From the NCBI GenBank assembly GCA_045587205.1, contig JAZNBV010000074.1:59570-123569 (forward strand): a stretch of 64,000 bases of DNA. The letters are read 5' to 3'. Numbering within the stretch: position 1 is the first letter of the stretch; each line of letters begins with the position of its first letter. Of the stretch, positions 16,172 to 25,600 are shown in pieces. The position numbers and the translations under genes were made by a program. The DNA comes from SIG78 sp045587205 (lineage in GTDB: Bacteria > Verrucomicrobiota > Lentisphaeria > Victivallales > Victivallaceae). The notes under the pieces were generated by a model, which did not search any database, had not been told where the DNA came from, and saw only the letters and a list, made by a program, of their open reading frames with translations.

Positions 16172-17908
16172 TTACTTGCGGTCAGCATCAATGAGGTATT
16201 GACGGTAACCGAAAGTATTGCTTTTGCCGGCTTTGTCCAATTCCTTTTTGATATCAGCAACAGCCTGCTTGCTGTTATCGGCTTTGGCGGCGGGAACCAC
16301 TTCGGCAACCACAACCAGCTGCGAGCGCTTGGTCGCTTCGGTTTCAGTCGAGAAGAGCCAGCCGATCAGCGGCAGATCTTTCAGGATCGGCAGTCCGCCG
16401 GAAACACGCATCACCGAGCGTTTTTCAATGCCGCCGATGACCAGTTTGGTTCCTTCATTGGAGATCATAAAGTCGGTATCGATCTTGGCGCCTTTCTGGA
16501 TGCGCGGCGAACCGTCAGAGGTGTAGCCGATCAGCGATGAATTTTCGACCATCACATTCAGCATAGTAGCTTGGGTGTTGACCGAAGGCGTCATAGCGAT
16601 CGTCAGACCGAATTCATCCGATGCTTCGGTGGTGATCGTGTTGCCGGATTCTTTGCTGTTGAAAGCAACAAGTTTGTCCGCCAGTTCAGTTACAACATAA
16701 TCACATTCGACTTTTTTGCCCAGATTGGCACCGGTACTGCTGATAAAATTGCCGTTGTCGGTACGCAGCGTGTAGCGCAAACTCAAATCAGAACCGGCAG
16801 CCATTACGGTAAATGCACTGTTGGCAGAGATGTAGATCGGGCGTTTGGCACTGTCACGCGCTACTTCCATAGGAACAGCGCCGGATGCAGCAGTGCAGTA
16901 CTTGCTGATTGCCTGATCCGCAATGGGAGTGGACTTGGCAAGGAACACCTGGGTACGCCTGGTCAGCATACCGGTGGTGTTGTTGCGCAGCGAAATTTCC
17001 GCAGACTGCACGACTTTGGCTTTGCCTTTGCTGGTAAGGAAGTCAATGTATTTGGTGTTCCATTTGGGGTTGAACTGGAAATATGTCGTATCATTCCACT
17101 TGCCGCCGCGTGCCAGCGCGTTGGCGGTGCTGTTGCGGGAAAAACGGCCGCCGGCACTGAAAAGATCAATGCCTTCGTTGTTTTTCCACGCCTGGAAATC
17201 CAGACCCAGCTGGGTATCGTTTTCGGCATAAAGTTCGTACACTGTGACTTTGGCACGGACTTCCGGATAGGGTTTGTCATATTCGTTCAACACATCCATA
17301 ATGGTTTTGCGCGAGAAGGGCGCTGTGTTGAAGAATATCAAATTCAGACCCGGATCGTTGATCAGTACATCAGTACCGCCCAGATTGCCCATTACTTCAT
17401 CAAAACCGAAAGCGCCGACCGATCTGACCATCGCCGCAATTTCCGCCGAAGAACGGTATTTGGGCGAATATACATAGGTCTTTCTGCCGGAACTGGCAAC
17501 CAGTTTGGGTTTATCCAATTCTTTGACGATGGAGTCGAAACCCTGCGCGGTGGGAGTGTCGTCAAAACGGTAATCTTCTGCCGAAATCAGCAGTAATGCG
17601 CTGCCGTCGGTATATTTGACCGCTTCCACATTGGTCAGTTTTGTGTTTACACGGCGGGTCTGCACAATGCCGCGGATGTATGAACGCAGTTCGTAGGGGT
17701 CAACGTGCTTGATGACATACGCTTTGGTTATAACATTGGGGGTGGCATCGTCGCGGACAAAATGCACAACTTCAGTATTTTCTTTGACTGCCACGTTGAG
17801 ACGGGCATCGATGCTGCTGGCAGCATACGCCGCATTGGGGCCGCCGGCAAGCGCACTTGCTCCGGCAAGCATACCCGCAGCACAGGTAAGAACAGTAATC
17901 TTTTTCAT
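16172..17908 (-). CDS. Secretin-like outer-membrane protein (GspD/PilQ C-terminal domain), paralog 2
   Basis: A 578-residue protein with a Sec signal peptide (MKKITVLTCAAGML, cleavage near AYAAS). The N-terminal part has an N1-like secretin domain (KAYVIKHVDPYELRSYIRGI, then LLLISAEDYRF). The C-terminal part carries the secretin signature: VIGGIEKRSVMRVSGGLPIL followed by LKDLPLIGWLFSTE. Secretins form large outer-membrane gates. A segment near the middle (TQLGLDFQAWKNNEGIDLFS) recurs in the upstream neighbour, so the two are paralogs. No gspE/F or pilus ATPase lies near. The start has ACTCCGGAGGCACTG upstream, a good RBS, and the gene follows its paralog by 21 bases. Confidence 0.82.
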   Translation of the reverse strand: MKKITVLTCAAGMLAGASALAGGPNAAYAASSIDARLNVAVKENTEVVHFVRDDATPNVITKAYVIKHVDPYELRSYIRGIVQTRRVNTKLTNVEAVKYTDGSALLLISAEDYRFDDTPTAQGFDSIVKELDKPKLVASSGRKTYVYSPKYRSSAEIAAMVRSVGAFGFDEVMGNLGGTDVLINDPGLNLIFFNTAPFSRKTIMDVLNEYDKPYPEVRAKVTVYELYAENDTQLGLDFQAWKNNEGIDLFSAGGRFSRNSTANALARGGKWNDTTYFQFNPKWNTKYIDFLTSKGKAKVVQSAEISLRNNTTGMLTRRTQVFLAKSTPIADQAISKYCTAASGAVPMEVARDSAKRPIYISANSAFTVMAAGSDLSLRYTLRTDNGNFISSTGANLGKKVECDYVVTELADKLVAFNSKESGNTITTEASDEFGLTIAMTPSVNTQATMLNVMVENSSLIGYTSDGSPRIQKGAKIDTDFMISNEGTKLVIGGIEKRSVMRVSGGLPILKDLPLIGWLFSTETEATKRSQLVVVAEVVPAAKADNSKQAVADIKKELDKAGKSNTFGYRQYLIDADRK

Positions 17909-17929
17909 AATATATCAGTGCCTCCGGAG

Positions 17930-19303
17930 TTACTTTTTACAGACTTTGTTGAATTCAGCAAGTGCTCCGGGCGCCAGATTTTCGTTATAGACGACCGGCA
18001 CGGCACGGGCAGTTACGATACAACGGGTAGTTTCGGTATTTTCAGTGGTAGTCCCGAAAATGTACTTGAGTACCGGCAGTTCGCAGAGGATCGGTACCCC
18101 GATGGTCTGTTTTACTGTACTGCTGCGGTCCCAGGAGGCAATGACCAATTCTTCGTTGAACGGCAGTGTGGTGCTGGCTGTGTAGGCTTCCATTTCGCTC
18201 AATTCCGCGCCCATATTGTTGCGTTCAACAACGGTCTTGTTTTTGATAAGATATTCAAAACTTACCGAACCGGCTTTACCGGCGGTGATCGTTACATCAA
18301 AAAGTTTTGCCGACATATCCGCCGCGCCGCCGACTCCGACACTGGTGGCGTGTTCGGCATTTTTGGTGATGTTCTGATATTCAGGGGCCAATTCGGTGCT
18401 GAAGCTTTTTTCCGGCACATTGCTTACCAGCAGGCTTGCTGTGCTGCTGACGGTGGCTTTGCCGTTCTGCTGCAGCAGACGGATAAAGCTCATATCAAAG
18501 GCGGGCGCTGTGTAGAATCCGCCAAATCCGTAGGTGGCGGTTCCGGCAAGTTCCAGACCGCGACCGGCAACCATTTCCAGAATTTTTTCGGCAACACGCA
18601 CATTCAGCGCGTCATAACCGGCGCTGAAAATGTTCAGTCCGGGACCGTTTTTCCACGCCAGATAATCTATACCGATATCCTTGAGATCGCTGTCGCGCAC
18701 TTCATAAACAGTCAGTTCAATGCGGCTCTGGGGAACGGGCTTGTCCAGCCAGGCGAGTTTGACTTTTATGTCATCAACTGTGGCAGGGGTATCTTTGAAG
18801 TAGAACATATTGCGTTCTTTATCCAGCAAAAAAGCACTGTCGGCATAACCGCTGAAAACTTCGCCGGTGGTAATGACATCGGTCATACTCTGGGTGGCGC
18901 GGTAGGTCGGCTGATAAAAACCGACGGCAATACCGTTGCCGGAAATGTTGGAGTATTTGTCAAACTTGGCATCGCGATCGAGCGCTGTAACAAGTTTGTC
19001 AAGATGCTCCATAAAGTTTACACCGGTGGAGACGATCAGCATCTGACGGTTGCGGACAGAATCTTCCAGCGTTGAAACCGTTGATTCGGATGCGTAACGC
19101 ACCACAGCGTTGCGGATAAACGGCGCAACATCAGCGGCTTTGGTGTGTTTCAGTTCATAGATCTTGGATGCCATAAATTTCTGGGCATCATCTTCGACAA
19201 AGGTGATTTTCTGCACCTTGTCATCTGCTTGTGCCGCCAGCGGCAGCACGGCAGCTCCAGCCGCCAGCAGAGCCGCGCAGCTTCTCTGAATCCATGGATT
19301 CAT
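17930..19303 (-). CDS. Secretin-like outer-membrane protein, paralog 1
   Basis: A 457-residue protein with a signal peptide (MNPWIQRSCAALLAAGAAVL, cleavage near AAQAD). KIYELKHTKAADVAPFIRNA is an N1-like domain start. KDIGIDYLAWKNGPGLNIFS matches the paralog at 16172. VPILCELPVLKYIFGTTTEN is the usual secretin C-terminal motif (PxLxxxPxLxxLF). It is shorter than the neighbour and lacks part of the central region. ATG 19303 follows AAGGAG, and an upstream in-frame ATG at 19357 has no RBS. It is first in a two-gene operon that ends at the terminator at 16119. The pair may assemble together as a mixed channel (inference). Confidence 0.8.
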   Translation of the reverse strand: MNPWIQRSCAALLAAGAAVLPLAAQADDKVQKITFVEDDAQKFMASKIYELKHTKAADVAPFIRNAVVRYASESTVSTLEDSVRNRQMLIVSTGVNFMEHLDKLVTALDRDAKFDKYSNISGNGIAVGFYQPTYRATQSMTDVITTGEVFSGYADSAFLLDKERNMFYFKDTPATVDDIKVKLAWLDKPVPQSRIELTVYEVRDSDLKDIGIDYLAWKNGPGLNIFSAGYDALNVRVAEKILEMVAGRGLELAGTATYGFGGFYTAPAFDMSFIRLLQQNGKATVSSTASLLVSNVPEKSFSTELAPEYQNITKNAEHATSVGVGGAADMSAKLFDVTITAGKAGSVSFEYLIKNKTVVERNNMGAELSEMEAYTASTTLPFNEELVIASWDRSSTVKQTIGVPILCELPVLKYIFGTTTENTETTRCIVTARAVPVVYNENLAPGALAEFNKVCKK

Positions 19304-19354
19304 AGTACAATTCTCCTTGTTGTGCAGAATAACCCATTTATCCTGCAGGTGAAT

Positions 19355-19389
19355 CATATCCCATCCCCGTGAAAGGATATGTTTTTTTT
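19355..19389 (+). terminator. Terminator-like hairpin in the secretin leader region
   Basis: CATATCC at 19355-19361 pairs with GGATATG at 19375-19381 and is followed by a run of T on the plus strand. No plus-strand gene ends here, so it may instead be the edge of the repeat element. Confidence 0.35.
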
Positions 19390-19391
19390 AT

Positions 19392-19497
19392 GAGGTACTT
19401 TCAAAATTCCTCAAAAAATCTAAAGCGCTCCCGCTTTGATTGGCAAAAGGAGCATTTTCGGTTGTTACCTTACAGGTAGCAACCTCAAATTACCTTT
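19392..19497 (+). repeat. Duplicated structured repeat, copy 1
   Basis: Copy 1 of a roughly 106-bp unit shares a 29-bp exact match (19422-19450) with copy 2 at 19590-19618. It holds AAAGCG/CGCTTT around CTCC and an 11-bp hairpin, GGTTGTTACCT (19460-19470) / AGGTAGCAACC (19474-19484), with one T-G pair. An ATG at 19390 opens a 29-codon frame ending at 19479, whose product includes KRSRFDWQKEHFRLLPYR. Confidence 0.7.
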
Positions 19498-19555
19498 CAC
19501 CACTCTTTGCGGATAGCATCTTTATCTTTTTTTGAATGACTTTTGAAAGTACCTC
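19392..19555. repeat. 15-bp perfect terminal inverted repeat pair
   Basis: GAGGTACTTTCAAAA at 19392-19406 and TTTTGAAAGTACCTC at 19541-19555 are exact reverse complements. They bound a 164-bp interval containing repeat copy 1, an arrangement like a small non-autonomous element. Confidence 0.6.
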
Positions 19556-19560
19556 TGTGT

Positions 19561-19669
19561 GAGATGCCTTCAAAACTTTTCAAAATTTCAAAGCGCTCCC
19601 GCTTTGATTGGCAAAAGGGGCATTTCCGGTTGTCTCTTTACAGATGGCAATCACGAAAAATTACCTTTT
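19561..19669 (+). repeat. Duplicated structured repeat, copy 2
   Basis: It is offset about 168 bp from copy 1. The same frame reads KRSRFDWQKGHFRLSLYR, and the changes from copy 1 include synonymous ones (TTT to TTC). The second hairpin is kept with altered bases. Confidence 0.68.
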
Positions 19670-19771
19670 GATGTATAATATACAACTGTTTGATAAAAAT
19701 GCAATTTAGATTCGTCTAATTTTTGGTGTTTTTGCGGAAAATTATCAGCAGATCTCTTGTATGAGTGGTAT

Positions 19772-19816
19772 AAAAAAGCCGGAATTGCTTTTACTTGCAG
19801 CAAAAACAATTCCGGT
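19772..19816 (-). terminator. Terminator of fucI
   Basis: CCGGAATTG (19779-19787) pairs with CAATTCCGG (19807-19815), with a T-run on the minus strand. A second hairpin just upstream on the minus strand, GCGGGGGAA (19839-19847) / TTCCCCCGC (19865-19873), lies between it and the stop. Confidence 0.85.
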
Positions 19817-19883
19817 AAAATTTTTTATTAAACCTGCTGCGGGGGAAGTGCCCGTTGGCAAAAGTTCCCCCGCGCTTATTCCA

Positions 19884-21638
19884 TTATTTATATGCAGGGC
19901 CGAAGTTGGCACAGGCGCGGTAGTCCGCACCTTCCGGATCCATACCGAATGCCGCCCAGGCAGAGGGCCGGTAAATGGATTCTTCAGGAACGTTGTGCAT
20001 ACACACTGGAATACGCAGAATACTTGCCAGCGTGATCAGATCCGCACCGATATGGCCGTAGTTGAATGCACCGTGGTTGGCGCCCCAGTTGGCCATTACG
20101 CTGTAAACATCTTTAAACGCACCCTTGCCGGTAAGGTTGGGGACAAACCAGGTGGTCGGCCAGCCCGGGTCGGTGCGCTTGTCGATAATGTTGTGTACTT
20201 CAGCCGGAGGAGCATAGGTGTAACCTTCGGCAATCTGAAGCACCGGGCCGAGACCGTGGATGCGGTTGACGCGCGAAAGGGTTATCGGCATACCGCCGCG
20301 GGTGAAGAAGCGCGACGAGAACCCGCCCCCACGGAAATAACCGTTGTTGGCAGGGCACCAGGTGGTGGCTTTCAATGCCGCCTGAACATCGCTTTCGGTG
20401 ATGTCCCAGAAGTGTTTCATTGCCGGTTTCCCGTCAATGGTCATAGCACCGGTACCGTCCATAGTGGTAGCTCCGGAGTTAATCAAATGGATCATACCGG
20501 GTACTTCCAGATCGTAGCCGGTGGCGGCTTTCACTGCCTCGGGGCTCCAGTAGGTACGCACATCAGAAAATCCGCTGGCGCTGTTGGTCAGCAATCTGCC
20601 GAAGAGCATTGCCAGACCGTTGAGTCCGTCGTTTTCAGTAGCCATAACATAAGGCGCCCGGATACCGTTCCAGTCGAAGGAACTGTTGAGCACCGTTTCC
20701 ATAAAGTCACCGTTGGGCATATGGTCGGTCCACTGGCGCTGCCCCTGGAAACCGGCCATAATGGCATTGTGACCGCAGGATTCTTCCACAAAACCCATCT
20801 CTGCAAGTTTGGGGTTGCCCACCATAAGGTCGCGGGCGATAATGGTCATCTTGGCGCAGTAATCAAAGATTTCGCGCTTGTTTTCCGGAGTGCGGCGGGC
20901 ATCACCGACATTGTAAAAATCTTCACTTTCCGGGCAGTTGGCTTTGATCCAAGCCGATGCGCGGGCGAATTCATCGGCATCGTAGATGCCTTCGTTCACG
21001 CGGCGGATGATTTCAGTTGAGTCAACCGACTCGCAGCGCATATCAAAGTACTGCTCAAACATTTCAGGACAGAGGATCGAACCGGCAATACCCATAGAAA
21101 CACTGCCGATGGAGAGGTAGCTCTTGCCGCGCATCTGCGCTGCTGCCAGAGCCGCTCTGCCGAAACGCAGCAGTTTTTCCTGCACATCAGCGGGGATAAC
21201 TTTGCAGTCAGCATCCTGAACATCGCGTCCGTAGATGCCGAAAGCCGGCAGACCTTTCTGGGAATGAGCCGCCAGCACTGCCGCCAGATAAACTGCTCCG
21301 GGGCGTTCAGTGCCGTTGAATCCCCACACTGCCTTGATGGTGTGGCGATCCATATCCATAGTTTCAGAACCGTAGCACCAGCAGGGAGTTACGGAAACAG
21401 TGATCATCACATTTTCACGCTTGAACTTATCCTGACACGCGGCAGCTTCGGCAACACCGCCGATGGTGGTATCAGCAATAACGCACTGCACGGGGGTGCC
21501 GTCGGTGTAGCGCAGATTGGCTGTAAAGAGTTCAGCCGCCTGTTTTGCCATATTCATAGTCTGGTCTTCAAGGGATTCGCGGATACCCTTGCGTCTGCCG
21601 TCAATGGTGGGACGGATACCGATTTTAGGATAGTTCAT
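19884..21638 (-). CDS. fucI: L-fucose isomerase
   Basis: A 584-residue cytosolic Mn-dependent ketol isomerase (L-fucose to L-fuculose, also D-arabinose). It is collinear with E. coli FucI: MNYPKIGIRPTIDGRRKGIR at the N-terminus, VSVTPCWCYGSETMDMD, then FVEESCGHNA and the active-site block RQWTDHMPNGDFMETVLNSS with the metal-binding Glu and Asp, and GANHGAFNYGHIGADL carrying the C-terminal His. Start ATG 21638 has AAGGAG. No fucK, fucA or fucP is in the window, so the next steps must be elsewhere. A divergent AraC gene shares its promoter region and is the likely fucose-responsive regulator (inference). Confidence 0.95.
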   Translation of the reverse strand: MNYPKIGIRPTIDGRRKGIRESLEDQTMNMAKQAAELFTANLRYTDGTPVQCVIADTTIGGVAEAAACQDKFKRENVMITVSVTPCWCYGSETMDMDRHTIKAVWGFNGTERPGAVYLAAVLAAHSQKGLPAFGIYGRDVQDADCKVIPADVQEKLLRFGRAALAAAQMRGKSYLSIGSVSMGIAGSILCPEMFEQYFDMRCESVDSTEIIRRVNEGIYDADEFARASAWIKANCPESEDFYNVGDARRTPENKREIFDYCAKMTIIARDLMVGNPKLAEMGFVEESCGHNAIMAGFQGQRQWTDHMPNGDFMETVLNSSFDWNGIRAPYVMATENDGLNGLAMLFGRLLTNSASGFSDVRTYWSPEAVKAATGYDLEVPGMIHLINSGATTMDGTGAMTIDGKPAMKHFWDITESDVQAALKATTWCPANNGYFRGGGFSSRFFTRGGMPITLSRVNRIHGLGPVLQIAEGYTYAPPAEVHNIIDKRTDPGWPTTWFVPNLTGKGAFKDVYSVMANWGANHGAFNYGHIGADLITLASILRIPVCMHNVPEESIYRPSAWAAFGMDPEGADYRACANFGPAYK

Positions 21639-21701
21639 AAGTTGCTCCTTGGGTTAAATTTACCCGTTTATGGGGAAAATCTCTTTTTTTTACCGTAATA
21701 A

Positions 21702-21729
21702 TTGGCTTTTGTTTATATGCAAATATATA
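21702..21729 (+). promoter_or_regulatory. Promoter of the divergent AraC gene
   Basis: TTGGCT at 21702-21707 and TATATA at 21724-21729 have a 16-bp spacer and overlap the fucI promoter on the other strand, so a single bound regulator could control both. Confidence 0.4.
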
Positions 21730-21750
21730 GTAATAAAGCTATCAAGTCAA
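21722..21750 (-). promoter_or_regulatory. Promoter of fucI
   Basis: On the minus strand, TTGACT (21750-21745) and TATATT (21727-21722) are separated by 17 bp. Confidence 0.6.
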
Positions 21751-21760
21751 GGTTGCGGCT

Positions 21761-22570
21761 ATGAACAATATTTCTGAATTTATGAATAAAATTGATATAC
21801 GCTCGTCCGCTGAAGCCGGTTTGCTTCTGGAATCGATGGGTGTGGTCACATTGGGCAGGTTCTGGAACCGGATCACTCTTTCCGGGGATTACTGGCGTTT
21901 TTATTATCACGATCAACCGGGTGCCGGAGTGATCGTGCGGGGCAAAAAGCGGCTTTTCCGTGAACACAGGTGTTATCTTCTGCCGCCGGCGTGCAATCTG
22001 GAAAGTTTCTGCAGCGGTACGCCGGAACAGTTTTTTATTCACGCTGAACTGACCCGGATCAGCAGCCGGATCAGCGGCGATATCGTGGAACTTCCGGAAG
22101 GTTTTGAGCAGCATACCGTTGAATGTTTACGCAACAGAGTTGTTGCCGGCGAAGCGCGCACACCGGCAGTGCGGCTGGCGGCGCTTTCTTTGATAGCCAA
22201 TGCGCTGCTGCTGGTACCGCAATCGGTTTTTACTGCCCCGGAACTGGATGTCCGGGTCGCCGCCGCCCGCGATTACATAAATACCAGACTGGATGAAGAA
22301 CTTGATCTGGATCTTATGGCGAAACAGGCGGGGATGTCGGCTACGGCATTTTTGCGTTTGTTCAAAAGCGAATGCGGTATTACTCCATATCAATACATCC
22401 TGCAGCAGCGTTACAACTGTGCATCGCGGCTTTTGAAAAACTCCGACCTTACGATCGAAAGCATCTGCGGTACGATCGGAGTAAAAGACCGGTTTCACTT
22501 TTCACGCCAGTTCAAAAGATTGTTCGGTATGCCGCCGGGAGCTTACCGTCAGCGTTATAAGCCCGTATAA
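21761..22570 (+). CDS. AraC-family transcriptional regulator
   Basis: A 269-residue protein. The N-terminal 150 residues form a cupin-like sensing region. The C-terminal 100 residues hold two helix-turn-helix motifs: LDLMAKQAGMSATAFLRLFK followed by GITPYQYILQQRYNCASRLL and LTIESICGTIGVKDRFHFSR with QFKRLFGMPPGAYRQRY, the AraC/XylS signature. The gene is divergent from fucI with overlapping promoters, and the leader is only about 25 bases long. It probably activates fucI in the presence of a deoxysugar; this is inferred from position, not shown. Confidence 0.88.
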   Translation: MNNISEFMNKIDIRSSAEAGLLLESMGVVTLGRFWNRITLSGDYWRFYYHDQPGAGVIVRGKKRLFREHRCYLLPPACNLESFCSGTPEQFFIHAELTRISSRISGDIVELPEGFEQHTVECLRNRVVAGEARTPAVRLAALSLIANALLLVPQSVFTAPELDVRVAAARDYINTRLDEELDLDLMAKQAGMSATAFLRLFKSECGITPYQYILQQRYNCASRLLKNSDLTIESICGTIGVKDRFHFSRQFKRLFGMPPGAYRQRYKPV

Positions 22571-22606
22571 AAAACAGGAGGCTTTTGCGTTATTGCAAAA
22601 GCCTCC
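22571..22606 (-). terminator. Terminator of the large secreted protein gene
   Basis: A perfect 12-bp stem, GGAGGCTTTTGC / GCAAAAGCCTCC, with a T-tract on the minus strand. The AraC gene converges from the other side. Confidence 0.88.
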
Positions 22607-22626
22607 CGGATCATCAAGTTGATTTA

Positions 22627-25600
22627 TTACTTGATTATCTGTTTGAGATTTACCACTACGGGCGGATCAGGCAGCAGGAAGTCCCTGATCGGCAGATTGA
22701 TTTTTTCGCCGACTGCATCGGCTTGTGCCGCAAAGAATTTTTCCCACGCGGCGCTGTTGTTTACCAGATCAGATCCGGCAAACGGCTGGATGCCGAAATA
22801 TATGACTTTGCCTTTGCCGATATTGCGTTCCACTGCAGCGGGCGTATTATCGCTGTAAGTTGCCGCAACCTTGCTGCCGGAGGCGTTGACTGTATAACTG
22901 GCAAAACGGCTGCCGGGCAGGGCAGGGGCGTTGGAAATCATTGCTGCCGGGAGTTTGGTATTGTTCCAGATTACTTCGCTGTTATTGGCGGTTTTGACCG
23001 TCGGGGTGCCGGTTTGACCGGTGAAGAGAGCGCGTTCTTTATTGAGCGAGCCGTCCAGATTCCAGGTCATAAACAGCGGATCAAAAATTACCATAGTACC
23101 GCCGTTTTTCACCCAGTTGAGGAGCTTTCCGGCGATTTTTTCTGTGGTGTAAGTCATTTGCGGCACGTACAAAAGTTTGTAATTGTCAAGTTTTACTGCA
23201 TCATCTTCCACGGCGGTATCGGATACAAACCGGAAGTTGCTGCCGACTTTTTCGTACAGCATAGCGTACAGCGAATATGTCGGATGCATAACGCGGTCGC
23301 GCTTTGCCCATTTGTCAAAGTTTGAATACCACACCAGAGTTCCGGTGGTCTTCGGCAGATTGATTTTATCCATCTTGCCGATCATAGCGGAAAGTTCCAG
23401 CATACCTGCGTAATCTTTAAAGATCGTGCTGGCGGACTGACTGCAATACCACATAAGATGTTCGGCGCCGTTTTTCATTGCCTGACTTGCCCATTCGCGC
23501 ATTGCAGCCAGATCTCCGTGGGCGCCGTGATAGATGAATGCCTGCGGCATAACCATCAGACGGGCATCAGGTACCAGATCTTTGAGTACGCGGCAGGAAA
23601 AACCCACGTGATAGAGTGCGCGGTGCATACCAAAGTAGGCATTGGTGGCAGTTGGGTAGGGGTCGGTGGAAATGATTTCCGCTGTACCGTTGATATTGGC
23701 TGCATCAATATAACTCTGACCGGAACAGTTATTGTCGTTGAAAATCAATACCGGCATATCTGGAAAGACCTCTTTCTGAACTTTCTGTACGCCGCCGAGG
23801 CTTTTTTTCATTTCACGGTTCCACCAGCGGTAAAACGCCACATAGGCAAACGGCCGGTCTTTTTCGGCAACATCGTTTAAAAACGGTACGCCATATTTTC
23901 CGTAACCGAATGTTTTCCTGATTTCAGCATCTTTTTCTTTGATGACATCTGTTCCCACAGGATTGCTCTGCGGATTGTAGCAGATTTCCACAGAGTTGGT
24001 CGGTTCGTCGATCAGAATGGCATATTTGCCTGAAGCCTTCATCAGGTCATAATATCTGTTTTTCTGGAATCCGCGGATAAATTTTTTCAACACATCAGCA
24101 TAGACCGGATCAGTAATATCGCAGCCCCAGTGACGGTTGCCGGGGGCGATGAGTTTGGCACCCTGATTCTGTGCCATACGGTGCAGAGAACTGTTGCTGA
24201 CGTGAAAAGCAAATTTCATACCCTGTTTATGCAATTCCTCCACACGCTTCTGGCCCAGAGTGTTGATTACCCACGGCCAGGCGGGGCCGCCGATACCGGC
24301 AGTGAGCCAGGCACGCAGAAGTTCAGTCTGCCAGGCTTTGAAATCCGCATCGGTTATCTTGGCAAGCTGGGCTTTGCTGAAATCGTTGCGCGACATACCG
24401 TCGGTCCACAAATCCACCAGATAATTACCTTTGATGCCTTTCTGAATAAGTTCATTGAACTTGGCATTGGGCCGCTTGATGGCATAAGAGAGTGTTTCGT
24501 TGACTCTGGCGCGGGTCAGGGTTACTTTGTTATTGCTTATACTCAAAGTACCGAATTTACCCACATCGTGCCGGGTGCCGCGATAAACGCTCCACGACGG
24601 AAAATCGTTGTTGGTTTGAAAGTCGCCGTAAGCGTTAAAACGCAGTTCCGCACCCTTTGCCGGATCGATGCCGAGCGTTTTCCACGGAATGAAAAAGCGG
24701 GTTTCAAAACCGTTTTTGGTTGCCTGACCGCTGCGCAGCCATTTGCCGTTCCAGCTGATGTCGGGCTGCCACGGATCACCGGGTGCCTTCTGGAAGAGTT
24801 TTGCATCCATTGCTGTGCCGTTGGCGCTGACGATGAACTGCCAGCCGATTTCACGCTTTTCATCAAAAAGAATTATTTCATTGGCATCATCATCCCACAA
24901 ACTGCCGTCGTGTCTGGTATTTGAAGTTTTGAGCTTTGAAGGATCGGTCGTATTCCGGAAGATGAACCCGATACCCGAAGCATCGGCGGCAACTTGCATA
25001 GATGCCGGGGTGACGGCATCTTTGCCGAACGCGTAAAAACCGTACTGGCGCATACGCGGGTTCCAGCAGGCGCTGGAAGCAGACGCAGAAAAATCCACAT
25101 CAGCTGCAAAAGGCACTGTAACGCTGTCAGGAGAATATGCCGCATCAAAGTTATCCATAACTACAGTTGTTCCGGAGCCGTTGATACCGAAAACATACTG
25201 TACTGCGTTGGCTTTAGCCGGTACGGTAAAGATTCTGCTAAAGCGCGTCCACTCTTTTGCCGGAGGTATCTCGCAAGTACTGCGGCCCGCTGAACCGTTG
25301 CCTTTGCCGGGCAGATTGTAGTTGACAATGAGATTGAAAGGTTGTCCAGCAGCAGGAATAAATTTGTAATCAAATGATATTTCCAATGTGCCGGGGCCGG
25401 GAGTCTTCAGCTGTATGGAATTATATACCGTGGCACCGCCTTTGAGCGGCTTGACCTGCAATGCTTTTCCGTTCAAGCCGGGAATCAGCGAAAGATACTT
25501 TTGGGCAGATGCCGGATACGGCCCCAATCCGAAGCGGTGTTCAAAGTCAAAACGATGACAGCTGGCGGTCGGCGGCAGATCGTATGCTGCTCCGGAAGCA

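Larger units (their letters stand above)
19304..19883. other. 580-bp non-coding tract between secretins and fucI
   Basis: It holds the secretin leader, a small plus-strand terminator-like hairpin (19355-19389), the duplicated repeat (19392-19669), A/T-rich DNA, and the fucI terminators (19772-19873). I see no long open frame with coding character in either direction. Confidence 0.6.
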
